Positions 1-6,509 of a DNA stretch of 23,713 bases are shown one piece after another. The number at the start of each line of letters is the position of its first letter. Within the stretch, counting starts at the first letter, position 1. The translations under genes were made by a program, and so were the position numbers. This stretch comes from an uncultured Oscillospiraceae bacterium. Lineage in GTDB: Bacteria; Bacillota; Clostridia; Oscillospirales; Oscillospiraceae. Below the pieces are notes generated by a model. That model was not told the DNA's origin. It saw only the letters and a program-made list of their open reading frames with translations, and did not search any database. The stretch is taken from the NCBI GenBank assembly GCA_934572445.1, contig CAKTLD010000020.1, positions 1 through 23,713 of the forward strand. Reading direction: 5' to 3'.

Positions 1-407
1 ATAGCGACCAGGGTATCCATGAAGTTGGCGCTGGTGGCCTTATCCCAGACCGCGCCGTCCTCCAGCGCGAGCGTGGGGAACAGCCCCGCGCCGTTGAAAA
101 GGTTGGCGAACACCAGGCCGATCACGCAGGCCGCAGCTGTGGTAATGAGGAAGTAGGCGACCGTCTTCCAGCCAACGGAGCCGACCTTCTTCATGTCGCC
201 CATCGAAATGATACCGTCGATCATCGATAGCAGCACGACGGGTACGACGATGAACTTGAGGAGATTGACGAAGATGGTGCCAAAGGGTTTGAAGTAGTTC
301 GTCGTGATCTCGGGCTTACCGATAAAATAGAAGATAAGACCGACCACGATGCCCAGGATCAGTGCAAGAACGATCTGCACCGGCAGGCTCATTTTTTTCT
401 TTTCCAT
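1..407 (-). CDS. Dicarboxylate/amino acid:cation symporter (SDF/DAACS family), N-terminal part, cut by window edge
   Basis: The minus strand translates from an ATG at 407 (or the ATG five codons later at 392) through 135 codons to the left edge without a stop. The product begins MEKKKMSLPVQIVLALILG, a first membrane helix. It continues with the family pattern FGTIFVNLLKFIVVPVVLLS and the conserved SMIDGIISMGDMKKVGSVGWK stretch of the sodium/proton-coupled glutamate/aspartate/dicarboxylate symporters (GltP, GltT, DctA). About one third of a usual 400-residue protein is present, covering roughly the first three membrane segments. The substrate-binding hairpins and the substrate-deciding C-terminal half lie outside, so glutamate, aspartate, C4-dicarboxylate and serine/threonine cannot be told apart. 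No strong ribosome site precedes 407; the nearest purine-rich stretch is AGAAAG. The gene is divergent from uraA and has its own promoter at 471-499. Confidence 0.88.
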   Translation of the reverse strand, partial: MEKKKMSLPVQIVLALILGIVVGLIFYFIGKPEITTNYFKPFGTIFVNLLKFIVVPVVLLSMIDGIISMGDMKKVGSVGWKTVAYFLITTAAACVIGLVFANLFNGAGLFPTLALEDGAVWDKATSANFMDTLVA

Positions 408-470
408 ACTACACACACTTTCTATCTAAGAGTCCTCCACTTATAGACGTTCTCAATAGGAGGTATGGGT

Positions 471-499
471 ATTTTACATCATCGAAACAATCTTGGCAA
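471..499 (-). promoter_or_regulatory. Candidate sigma-A promoter of the symporter gene
   Basis: Read on the minus strand there is a TTGCCA -35 element (494-499), a 17-base spacer and a TAAAAT -10 element (471-476). The start would fall near 464, giving a leader of about 57 bases. That leader contains CCTCC and GGAGG blocks that could pair (around 428-462). The GGAGG block is too far from the ATG (about 26 bases) to be its ribosome site. Confidence 0.55.
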
Positions 500-588
500 G
501 TCCTTTGCAGGAAAAATTTCGTTTTACCGCCCGTATTTTTGCACAAAAATGGCAGATATCCTTCATATAAATTAGTCAAAATCCCAGC

Positions 589-617
589 TTGCATTTTCGT
601 CCGCTTTCGGGTATTCT
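589..617 (+). promoter_or_regulatory. Candidate sigma-A promoter of the uraA leader
   Basis: TTGCAT (589-594), a 17-base spacer and TATTCT (612-617). Transcription would begin at an A near 623-625. That places the AGGAGG ribosome site of the leader ORF about 17 bases into the transcript and the attenuator about 110-145 bases in. It is the only well-spaced promoter I see between the symporter and the leader on this strand. Confidence 0.55.
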
Positions 618-654
618 TGGTCAGACGACAACAAACGAACAGGAGGAACGACCC

Positions 655-744
655 ATGATGCTCTGCACCGCGCCGAAAAAGAAAAATTCCTCTCTCGGTA
701 TTGCTGTTTCCGTTTTTATTGATATTGTTTCTTTTGACCGGTAA
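655..744 (+). CDS. Putative attenuator leader peptide of uraA, 29 aa
   Basis: The ORF opens with tandem ATGs at 655 and 658, 8 and 11 bases after a full AGGAGG (641-646), and ends with TAA at 742-744. It reads MMLCTAPKKKNSSLG and then a T-rich-codon half (Ile, Ala, Val, Ser, Val, Phe, Ile, Asp, Ile, Val, Ser, Phe, Asp, Arg). The peptide itself is unlikely to have a function. Its value is that translation carries a ribosome onto the 5' arm of the terminator hairpin at 736-759, in which the stop codon lies. The codons of the second half are dominated by GTT, ATT, TTT and TCT, which makes the transcript U-rich where a polymerase pause would matter. It does not match the codon style of neighbouring genes, which prefer C or G at third positions. 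Confidence 0.6.
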   Translation: MMLCTAPKKKNSSLGIAVSVFIDIVSFDR

Positions 745-768
745 GTTTTCTTACCGGTCTTATTTTTT
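736..768 (+). terminator. Attenuator terminator hairpin upstream of uraA
   Basis: GACCGGTAAG (736-745), loop TTTT, CTTACCGGTC (750-759), then TTATTTTTT (760-768). This is a perfect 10-bp stem with a T tract, lying 73 bases before the uraA start and downstream of the only evident promoter. Unless relieved it would therefore stop transcription before uraA. Confidence 0.85.
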
Positions 769-840
769 GCCCGCACGGGGCCCAAACACGTTTATTCAAA
801 TGAGAATAAAAATAAGAAGAAAGCAAAGAGGGAAAATCAC

Positions 841-2223
841 ATGAAGAAAGAACTCGGACACGAAGCCATCTACGACGCCCGCCAGCTGGGCACCCCCAGA
901 ATGCTGGTGCTCGGATTGCAGCACATGTTCGCCATGTTCGGCGCAACGGTGCTCGTCCCCATCCTCGTGCAGGGCTACGGCCTGCCGCTGTCCATTCAGA
1001 CCACGCTGCTGTTCGCAGGTCTCGGCACGCTGCTGTTCCATGTCTGCACCAAGTTTAAAGTCCCCGCGTTCCTCGGCTCCTCGTTCGCCTACCTCGGTGG
1101 CTTCGAGACCGTCGCCAAGCTGGACTCCGGCAAGTACGCCTCCATGAGCGGCGATGAAAAGCTCGCCTATGCGCTCGGCGGCATCGTGATCGCGGGTCTT
1201 CTCTATCTGGTGCTCGCGCTCCTGTTCAAGCTCCTCGGCGCCAAAAAGGTCATGCGCTACTTCCCCCCCATCGTCACCGGCCCCATGATCATCATGATCG
1301 GCCTGAACCTCTCCGGCTCCGCGATCAACAATGCCGCAACCTGCTGGTGGCTCGCGCTTGTCGCCATGGCGATCATCGTGGTCGCCAACATCTGGGGCAA
1401 GGGCATGGTCAAGATCATCCCCATCCTGCTCGGTGTCGTCGGCAGCTACATCATCGCCCTGATTGCCACCGCCTGCGGCGCGCAGCTCCCCGATGCAAAC
1501 GGCGTAATGCAGCCGCTCGTCAACTTCGCCTCCGTCAGCAAGGCAAACCTCATCGGTCTCCAGCAGTTTGTCATCGCCAAGTTCGACGTCTCCGCCATCC
1601 TGGTCATGGCGCCCATCGCCATCGCCGCCATGATGGAACACATCGGTGATATCTCCGCTATCTCCTCCACCACCGGCAAGAACTTCATCGAAGACCCGGG
1701 CCTGCACCGCACCCTGGTCGGCGACGGTCTCGCCACCGCACTCGCCGGCATGTTCGGCGGCCCCGCCAACACCACCTACGGTGAAAATACCGGCGTGCTC
1801 GCCCTCTCCAAGGTCTACGACCCCCGCGTCGTGCGCCTCGCGGCCATCTATGCCATCATCCTGAGCTTCTCCCCCAAGTTCGACGCGCTCGTCAACTCCA
1901 TCCCCGCGGCCATCGTCGGCGGCGTCAGCTTCATCCTCTACGGTATGATCTCTGCGGTCGGTGTGCGCAACATCGTGGAAAACCAGGTCGACCTCACCAA
2001 GTCCCGCAACCTGATCATCGCGGCGGTCATGTTCGTCAGCGGCCTCGGCTTCAGCTCGGTCGGCGGCATCACCTTCACCGTCGGCGGCGCGGTGGTCACC
2101 CTCTCCGGTCTCGCCATCGCGGCCCTGTGCGGCGTCATCCTGAACGCCATCCTCCCCGGCAACGACTACGAGTTCGGCGTCAGCGTCACGGGCGACAAGT
2201 CCGCCGACCTCGGCAGCTACTAA
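841..2223 (+). CDS. uraA: Uracil permease, NCS2 nucleobase:cation symporter family
   Basis: The product has 460 residues, normal for the family. It belongs to the NCS2/UraA-type transporters, polytopic membrane proteins (14 helices in known structures) that import uracil with protons. The N-terminal region MLVLGLQHMFAMFGATVLVP followed by LSIQTTLLFAGLGTLLF is the hallmark of UraA/PyrP. Further conserved parts are KVPAFLGSSFAY, the MMEHIGDISAIS helix carrying the substrate-contacting Glu, the GGPANTTYGENTGVLALSKV loop (about residues 307-326), and PAAIVGGVSFILYGMI. The GENTG signature and the EHIGD motif favour uracil over xanthine/urate members. The start ATG has a GAGG ribosome site 8-11 bases upstream (about 829-832). 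The gene stands behind the attenuator at 623-768 and is closed by a terminator at 2245-2276, so it appears monocistronic. Confidence 0.95.
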   Translation: MKKELGHEAIYDARQLGTPRMLVLGLQHMFAMFGATVLVPILVQGYGLPLSIQTTLLFAGLGTLLFHVCTKFKVPAFLGSSFAYLGGFETVAKLDSGKYASMSGDEKLAYALGGIVIAGLLYLVLALLFKLLGAKKVMRYFPPIVTGPMIIMIGLNLSGSAINNAATCWWLALVAMAIIVVANIWGKGMVKIIPILLGVVGSYIIALIATACGAQLPDANGVMQPLVNFASVSKANLIGLQQFVIAKFDVSAILVMAPIAIAAMMEHIGDISAISSTTGKNFIEDPGLHRTLVGDGLATALAGMFGGPANTTYGENTGVLALSKVYDPRVVRLAAIYAIILSFSPKFDALVNSIPAAIVGGVSFILYGMISAVGVRNIVENQVDLTKSRNLIIAAVMFVSGLGFSSVGGITFTVGGAVVTLSGLAIAALCGVILNAILPGNDYEFGVSVTGDKSADLGSY

Positions 2224-2244
2224 GAAGCAGGCCCCAAAAGCAGC

Positions 2245-2276
2245 AAAAGGAAGCGGCTCAAGCCGCTTCCTTTTTT
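2245..2276 (+). terminator. Intrinsic terminator after uraA
   Basis: GGAAGCGGCT (2249-2258) pairs with AGCCGCTTCC (2261-2270), followed by TTTTTT (2271-2276). A-run bases 2245-2248 can extend the stem into the T tract. Confidence 0.9.
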
Positions 2277-2309
2277 GATCGCCCCGTGCTATACTGAGCG
2301 GGAGGTGAT

Positions 2310-2843
2310 ATGATGAACGCTCCTTCCCCCGTCCCCTATACCCTGATCCGCGCGAAGCGGCGCACGATGTCCTTGCAGCTGGACCGCAACGGCGGTGCTG
2401 TCGTCCGCGCACCCTACGGCGTGAAGAAGGAGGTCATCGACCGCTTTGTTTTAACGCACGAGAACTGGCTCCGGCGAGCCCGCGAAAAGCAGCAGGCCCG
2501 CCATCTGGCTCATCCCGAACCGACGGAAGAGGAACGCAAAGCGCTCATCGCGCGGGCAAAGGAATATCTTCCCGCGCGCGTCGCGCACTGGAGCACCATC
2601 ATGGGACTTGTGCCCTCCGGCGTAAAGATCACTTCCGCGCGCACGCGCTTCGGCTCGTGCAGCGGGAAAAACGGCCTGTGTTTTTCCTGGCGGCTGATGC
2701 AGTATCCGGGTGAGGCCATCGACTATGTCGTTGTCCACGAGCTCGCACACATCCGTCATCACGACCATTCCCCCGCCTTCTATGCGCTTGTCGGGCGCTA
2801 TCTGCCCGACTGGCAGGCGCGGATGAAGCTGCTGAAGGAATAA
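2310..2843 (+). CDS. YgjP-like zinc metallohydrolase (DUF45, YgjP/WrpM family)
   Basis: The 177-residue protein begins with the YgjP-family opening YTLIRAKRRTMSLQLDRNGG. It carries the zinc-binding helix VVHELAHIRHHDHSPAFYAL, with HExxH at H143, E144 and H147 and a further His cluster after it. Just before this are the family strands RTRFGSCSGKNGLCFSWRL and LMQYPGEAIDYVV. Members are soluble, gluzincin-like metalloproteins first classed as peptidases. I recall E. coli YgjP being annotated as a UTP pyrophosphatase, so the true substrate is open. GGAGGTGAT (2301-2309) lies 4 bases before the ATG at 2310 and 7 before the ATG at 2313; spacing favours 2313 as the start. It follows uraA but is separated by a terminator, so it probably has its own weak promoter or depends on read-through. 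Confidence 0.85.
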   Translation: MMNAPSPVPYTLIRAKRRTMSLQLDRNGGAVVRAPYGVKKEVIDRFVLTHENWLRRAREKQQARHLAHPEPTEEERKALIARAKEYLPARVAHWSTIMGLVPSGVKITSARTRFGSCSGKNGLCFSWRLMQYPGEAIDYVVVHELAHIRHHDHSPAFYALVGRYLPDWQARMKLLKE

Positions 2844-2860
2844 TGACCGTAACGTGTGGT

Positions 2861-2882
2861 AAAGCCGCGCAAGCGTGGCTTT
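2861..2882 (+). repeat. Hairpin after the ygjP-like gene
   Basis: AAAGCCGCGC (2861-2870) pairs with GCGTGGCTTT (2873-2882) with one G-T pair and a tight loop. Only a short T tail follows, so it is a weak terminator at best, or an RNA 3'-end stabiliser. It lies 17 bases after the stop codon. Confidence 0.4.
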
Positions 2883-2940
2883 ATCTGCTGCCCGGGCTTA
2901 TCGTCCGTCCGGGTGGTCCAAACCGGAAAGATTGAGAAGA

Positions 2941-2967
2941 GGCCGCCGGTCAATATGACCGGCGGCC
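2941..2967. repeat. GC-rich perfect 11-bp inverted repeat in intergenic DNA
   Basis: GGCCGCCGGTC (2941-2951), loop AATAT, GACCGGCGGCC (2957-2967). No T tract follows on either strand. It lies in the 185-base stretch 2844-3028, which holds no gene and no other clear signal apart from the hairpin at 2861-2882. Its role is unknown. Confidence 0.6.
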
Positions 2968-3028
2968 GAAATCAGATCTTCTTTCCACCTTTGTCTCACT
3001 CTTTTTTATTTCCTACCGCCACTATGCC

Positions 3029-3065
3029 AAAAGCGCCCGAGGGACACTCCCTCAGGCGCTTTTTT
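3029..3065. terminator. Terminator between the convergent ygjP-like and cysS genes
   Basis: AAAAGCGCC (3029-3037) and GAGGGA (3039-3044) pair with TCCCTC (3048-3053) and GGCGCTTTT (3055-3063), with a single C/A mismatch. A T run to 3065 makes it strong for the plus strand. The minus strand has TTTT directly after the stem, so it probably also ends the yqhQ-cysS transcript. Confidence 0.82.
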
Positions 3066-3091
3066 ACATTATCGACCGTGCGTCCGCTCTT

Positions 3092-4549
3092 TTACACGCG
3101 CCTCCACTTCGCGCCGCCGGGCATGTCGGTCACTTCGACGCCCTGCGCCTTGAGCTCATCGCGGATGCGGTCGGCCTCGGCAAAGTTCTTCGCCTTCTTG
3201 GCCTCCGCGCGCTGACGGATCAGGCTTTCGATACCCTCATCCGCCGTGCCGTCCTCGGAGACGACCGTGAAGCCGCCCGCGCTCTGCTGCTGAGACGCGG
3301 CCTTTTCCTTCTTCTCGCGCTCGGCCTCCGCCTTCTTGAGCAGATCGAGGCTCAGCACCGTGTCGTAGTCGCCGATGACGGCGAGCTTCGTCGCGCCCGT
3401 GGTCTTGGCCTTGAGCACATCGTAGAGCGCGGTCACACCCATCGCGGTGTTGAGATCGTTGTCCATCTCCTTCATGAACTTCGCGCGGTACTCGGCGCGA
3501 ACGGCCTCGTCCACGCCGCCCTCGTCCTTGAGATTGGCGATCTTCGCAATGAGCTTGTTGTATGCGGCAACCGCATTATCGAGGTTCTCCCAAGTGAAGA
3601 CAAGGCTCTTGCGGTAGTGGCTCTGTAAGCAGAAGAAGCGGTACGCCAGCGGGTCGTAGCCCTTTTCCTCGAGCAGCGAGACCGTCAGAAACTCGCCCTT
3701 GGATTTGGACATTTTGCCGTCGCTCGTGTTCAGGTGCGCCACATGGCACCAATGCGGGCACCAGGGATGGCCGAGGTAGCTCTCGCTCTGCGCGATCTCG
3801 TTCGTGTGGTGCGGGAAGGCGTTGTCCACGCCGCCGCAGTGCAGATCGAGATACTCGCCGTTGTACTTCATCGAAATGCCGGAGCACTCGATGTGCCAGC
3901 CCGGATAGCCGACGCCCCAGGGCGAATCCCACTTGAGCGCCTGATCTTCGAACTTGGACTTGGTGAACCAGAGGACGAAATCGTTCTTGTTCTTCTTGTT
4001 CTCGTCCTCCTCCACGCCCTCGCGCACGCCGACGGCGAGGTCTTCCTCGTTGTGGTCGTTGAAAATATAGTAGCGCGCGAGCTTGCTCGTGTCGAAGTAC
4101 ACGTTGCCGCCGGCGACGTAAGCATAACCGGTGTCGAGCAGCTTTGTGATGATCCTGATATAATCGTCGATCAGGCCCGTCGCGGGCTGGACGACATCAG
4201 GGCGCTTGATGTTGAGCTTCCTGCAGTCGGTGAAAAACGCGTCGGTGTAGAATTGCGCGATCTCCATGACGGTCTTGTGCTCGCGCCTGGCGCCTTTGAC
4301 CATCTTGTCCTCACCCTCGTCGGCATCGCTCGTCAGGTGGCCGACGTCGGTGATGTTCATAACGCGGTTCACGCTATAGCCCGAAAAGCGCAGGTACTTT
4401 TCCAGCACATCCTCCATAATGTAGGAACGCAGGTTGCCGATGTGGGCAAAATGATACACGGTCGGCCCGCAGGTGTACATCTCCACATGGTTCAGCGTGT
4501 GGGTCTTGAATTCTTCCTTTTTGTGGGTCGCGGAATTGTATAAATACAT
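3092..4549 (-). CDS. cysS: Cysteinyl-tRNA synthetase
   Basis: 485 residues; class I aminoacyl-tRNA synthetase that joins cysteine to tRNA-Cys in the cytoplasm. Seen: MYLYNSATHKKEEF start, zinc ligand Cys in the MYTCGPTVY motif, the HIGH-type motif HIGN at about residues 36-39, the MNITDVGHLTSDADEGEDKM block, the WHIECSGIS and HHTNEIAQSE zinc/substrate motifs, and KMSKS near residue 280. The C-terminal part has a charged Lys/Glu/Ala stretch (AEREKKEKAAS) and then the usual RAEAKKAKNFAEADRIRDEL anticodon-recognition helix. An upstream in-frame extension to 4630 would overlap pgsA and has no family support. The ATG at 4549 has GGAG 7 bases before it. It is the last gene of the run, 34 bases after pgsA. 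Confidence 0.96.
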   Translation of the reverse strand: MYLYNSATHKKEEFKTHTLNHVEMYTCGPTVYHFAHIGNLRSYIMEDVLEKYLRFSGYSVNRVMNITDVGHLTSDADEGEDKMVKGARREHKTVMEIAQFYTDAFFTDCRKLNIKRPDVVQPATGLIDDYIRIITKLLDTGYAYVAGGNVYFDTSKLARYYIFNDHNEEDLAVGVREGVEEDENKKNKNDFVLWFTKSKFEDQALKWDSPWGVGYPGWHIECSGISMKYNGEYLDLHCGGVDNAFPHHTNEIAQSESYLGHPWCPHWCHVAHLNTSDGKMSKSKGEFLTVSLLEEKGYDPLAYRFFCLQSHYRKSLVFTWENLDNAVAAYNKLIAKIANLKDEGGVDEAVRAEYRAKFMKEMDNDLNTAMGVTALYDVLKAKTTGATKLAVIGDYDTVLSLDLLKKAEAEREKKEKAASQQQSAGGFTVVSEDGTADEGIESLIRQRAEAKKAKNFAEADRIRDELKAQGVEVTDMPGGAKWRRV

Positions 4550-4583
4550 GATAGATCTCCTTTGAGAAGATGAAATGATAGGG

Positions 4584-5108
4584 TCAGTCCGCCTCTTTGA
4601 AGACGTCGAGATTCTTTGCGAAATATTCAACGCCGGAATAGACCGTTGTGCCGACGATCACGGCGATACACGCGATGTTCAGGATATCGCTGCTGAACAC
4701 CAGCATCAAACACAGGCACACCATGGTCGAGGCGGTCTTCACCTTGCCCGACCACGCGGCCGCGATGACGCGCCCCTGCTCCACAGCCACCAGGCGCATA
4801 CCGGACACGGCAAATTCGCGCAGCAGCACGATGGCGAGACACCAACCGGGCATCTGCCCACATTCGACAAAGTAACACATCGCCGCCATGACGAGCATCT
4901 TGTCCGCCAGCGGGTCCATGAATTTGCCGAAATTCGTGATCTGGTTATAGTGGCGGGCAATGTAGCCGTCGGCAAAATCCGTCAGGCACGCGACGATAAA
5001 AATACCGAGCGCCCACCACCTCGCACCCGCGAAGTCCCAATACAGCACCACTAAAAATACGGGGATCAGCGCAATGCGCAGCAGCGTCAGCTTGTTTGCG
5101 GTTGTCAT
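4584..5108 (-). CDS. pgsA: CDP-diacylglycerol--glycerol-3-phosphate 3-phosphatidyltransferase
   Basis: The 174-residue membrane enzyme makes phosphatidylglycerol phosphate from CDP-diacylglycerol and glycerol 3-phosphate, the first committed step to phosphatidylglycerol and cardiolipin. The CDP-alcohol phosphatidyltransferase signature DGx2ARx8Gx3Dx3D is complete (DGYIARHY, then GKFMDPLADK), with both terminal Asp residues that bind the metal. Hydrophobic helices flank it (LLRIALIPVFLVVLYW; CIAVIVGTTVYSG). Length is slightly short but normal for Firmicutes. A GGAGG lies 11 bases before the ATG. It sits 37 bases downstream of rimO and 34 upstream of cysS, so it is almost surely co-transcribed. 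The rimO-pgsA pairing is common in Clostridia. Confidence 0.94.
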   Translation of the reverse strand: MTTANKLTLLRIALIPVFLVVLYWDFAGARWWALGIFIVACLTDFADGYIARHYNQITNFGKFMDPLADKMLVMAAMCYFVECGQMPGWCLAIVLLREFAVSGMRLVAVEQGRVIAAAWSGKVKTASTMVCLCLMLVFSSDILNIACIAVIVGTTVYSGVEYFAKNLDVFKEAD

Positions 5109-5145
5109 TTCTCTCTTTTCCTCCTGCCTTGCAGGGCGATGATCT

Positions 5146-6474
5146 CTATTCGGCTTCCTCGCCGGTCAACTCTCCGTCCATCGTGCCGGTGAGCCGCACC
5201 TTCACAAACTCACCTGCCATTATATCACGATCTGCGGAAAAGTAAATCTTTCCGTCAATATCCACGGATTCGGCGTAGCTGCGGCCGATGTAGGACTGCG
5301 ATTCCTCGCTCCAGCCCTCGCACAGCACCTCGCGCACATCGCCGAGCACGGATTCGTTGTACGCATCGATGATCCCGCTCTGCACGTCGACCAAAAGCTC
5401 CGCGCGGCGCTGGGCCTCCTCCATCGGGACGTGCTCCATCGTCGCGGCCTTCGTCCCCTCCTCGGGAGAGAACGGGAACACGCCCGCGCGCTCGATCTTC
5501 TCCTCACGCAGGAAGTCACAGAGCTCTTCAAACTCCTTCTCTCCCTCGCCGGGCAGACCCGCGATGATGGATGTGCGCAGCACGAGATTCGGGATGCGTG
5601 CGCGCAGCGCATGGAACATCGCGCAGATGCTCTCGTGCGTGTCGCGGCGGTTCATCGCCTTCAGGATGCCGTCGTTGCAGTGCTGGATGGGGATGTCGAG
5701 ATATGGCACGATCTTCTCTTCCTGCGCGATCGTGTCGATCAGCTCATCGGTGATCTCATCGGGATAGAGATAGTGCAAGCGGATCCAGTGGAAATCCAGC
5801 TTACACAGCTCGCGCAGGAGCGCGGCCAGCTGGTGCTCGCCGTTTAAGTCTGTACCGTAGCGCGTGATGTCCTGCGCGATGACGATGAGTTCCTTCACGC
5901 CCGCGGACGCAAGCTCGCTCGCTTCATCTAAAAGCTCCTCCATCGGGCGGCTTCGGTACCGGCCGCGCAGGCGCGGAATGACGCAGTAGGCGCAGCAGTT
6001 ATCGCAGCCCTCGGCGATACGCAGATAGGCATACCACGGGGGCGTGGAGAGGATACGCGCGCCGCCCTGCGCGCAGTTCTGGATATTGCCCATGTGGCAG
6101 GGGCGCAGGCCGCCCGGAGCCATCACCTCGTCGATGGCGAGGGCAATATCGCCATAGCTGCCGGTGCCGAGCACCGCGTCGACCTCGGGCAGCTCATGGA
6201 GCACATCGTCCTTGTAGCGCTGCGCCATGCAGCCGGTGACGATGATCTTCTTGAGCTTTCCCTCTCTTTTCAGCTCCGCCATCTCCAGGATATTATCGAT
6301 GGCCTCCTCGCAGGCCGACGCCAGAAAGCCGCAGGTGTTGACCACTGCCACATCTGCTCCCTCCGGCGAAAGCTGGATGGCGTGCCCCGCATGCTGCACG
6401 ATGGCCATCATCTGCTCGCAGTTGACCTGATTCTTGGCGCAGCCAAGGGAGATAAAGGAAACATTGTAAGGCAT
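5146..6474 (-). CDS. rimO: Ribosomal protein S12 methylthiotransferase RimO
   Basis: 442 residues from the ATG at 6474, chosen because GGAG lies 7 bases upstream and MPYNVSFISLGCAKN is the usual beginning. An alternative TTG at 6489 lies within that ribosome site. RimO is a radical-SAM enzyme that puts a methylthio group on a conserved aspartate of ribosomal protein S12. The N-terminal UPF0004 domain has its three cluster cysteines (SLGCAKN, NTCGF, VTGCMAQ). The radical-SAM cluster motif CxxxCxxC is in AEGCDNCCAYCVIPRLRGRY. DIPIQHCNDGILKAMNRRDT and the EVDAVLGTGSYGDI segment point to RimO rather than MiaB or MtaB. A TRAM-like domain closes the protein (about the last 65 residues). It follows recX by 35 bases. 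Confidence 0.94.
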   Translation of the reverse strand: MPYNVSFISLGCAKNQVNCEQMMAIVQHAGHAIQLSPEGADVAVVNTCGFLASACEEAIDNILEMAELKREGKLKKIIVTGCMAQRYKDDVLHELPEVDAVLGTGSYGDIALAIDEVMAPGGLRPCHMGNIQNCAQGGARILSTPPWYAYLRIAEGCDNCCAYCVIPRLRGRYRSRPMEELLDEASELASAGVKELIVIAQDITRYGTDLNGEHQLAALLRELCKLDFHWIRLHYLYPDEITDELIDTIAQEEKIVPYLDIPIQHCNDGILKAMNRRDTHESICAMFHALRARIPNLVLRTSIIAGLPGEGEKEFEELCDFLREEKIERAGVFPFSPEEGTKAATMEHVPMEEAQRRAELLVDVQSGIIDAYNESVLGDVREVLCEGWSEESQSYIGRSYAESVDIDGKIYFSADRDIMAGEFVKVRLTGTMDGELTGEEAE

Positions 6475-6509
6475 AAAACCTCTCCTCAATGTAGAATTCT
6501 GTCGAATAA

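Larger units (their letters stand above)
623..768 (+). promoter_or_regulatory. Putative UTP-responsive transcription attenuator ahead of uraA (pyrBI-like)
   Basis: Seen directly: a leader with AGGAGG (641-646), a 29-codon ORF (655-744), a T-rich stretch just before the terminator (23 of the 35 bases 701-735 are T) and a perfect 10-bp hairpin (736-745 with 750-759, TTTT loop) followed by TTATTTTTT. The leader stop TAA (742-744) sits inside the 5' arm. This is the design known from enterobacterial pyrBI and pyrE. With scarce UTP the polymerase pauses in the U-rich tract, the trailing ribosome catches up and blocks the hairpin, and downstream genes are transcribed. With ample UTP the polymerase outruns the ribosome and terminates. 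The downstream gene is a uracil permease, which fits. I found no PyrR-type antiterminator/anti-antiterminator set and no purine riboswitch core. The mechanism is inferred from architecture only. Confidence 0.6.

Noticed and set aside
362..658. A 98-codon plus-strand frame over the symporter start and the intergenic region
   Set aside because: It begins inside the symporter gene, has no ribosome site, and its end overlaps the leader ORF's start region. The 29-codon leader has much better signals.
408..840. Purine or PyrR-type riboswitch ahead of uraA
   Set aside because: I could not find the purine aptamer core or a PyrR binding loop with antiterminator; a single hairpin with leader ORF explains the region better.
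796..2412. A 538-codon open frame antisense to uraA
   Set aside because: Its product is an Asp/Gly/His/Glu-rich string, a typical shadow of a GC-rich hydrophobic membrane protein gene, and it crosses the uraA terminator and the next gene.
4550..4630. N-terminal extension of cysS to 4630
   Set aside because: It would overlap the pgsA 3' end and lacks family similarity; the ATG at 4549 has a good ribosome site and the conserved beginning.
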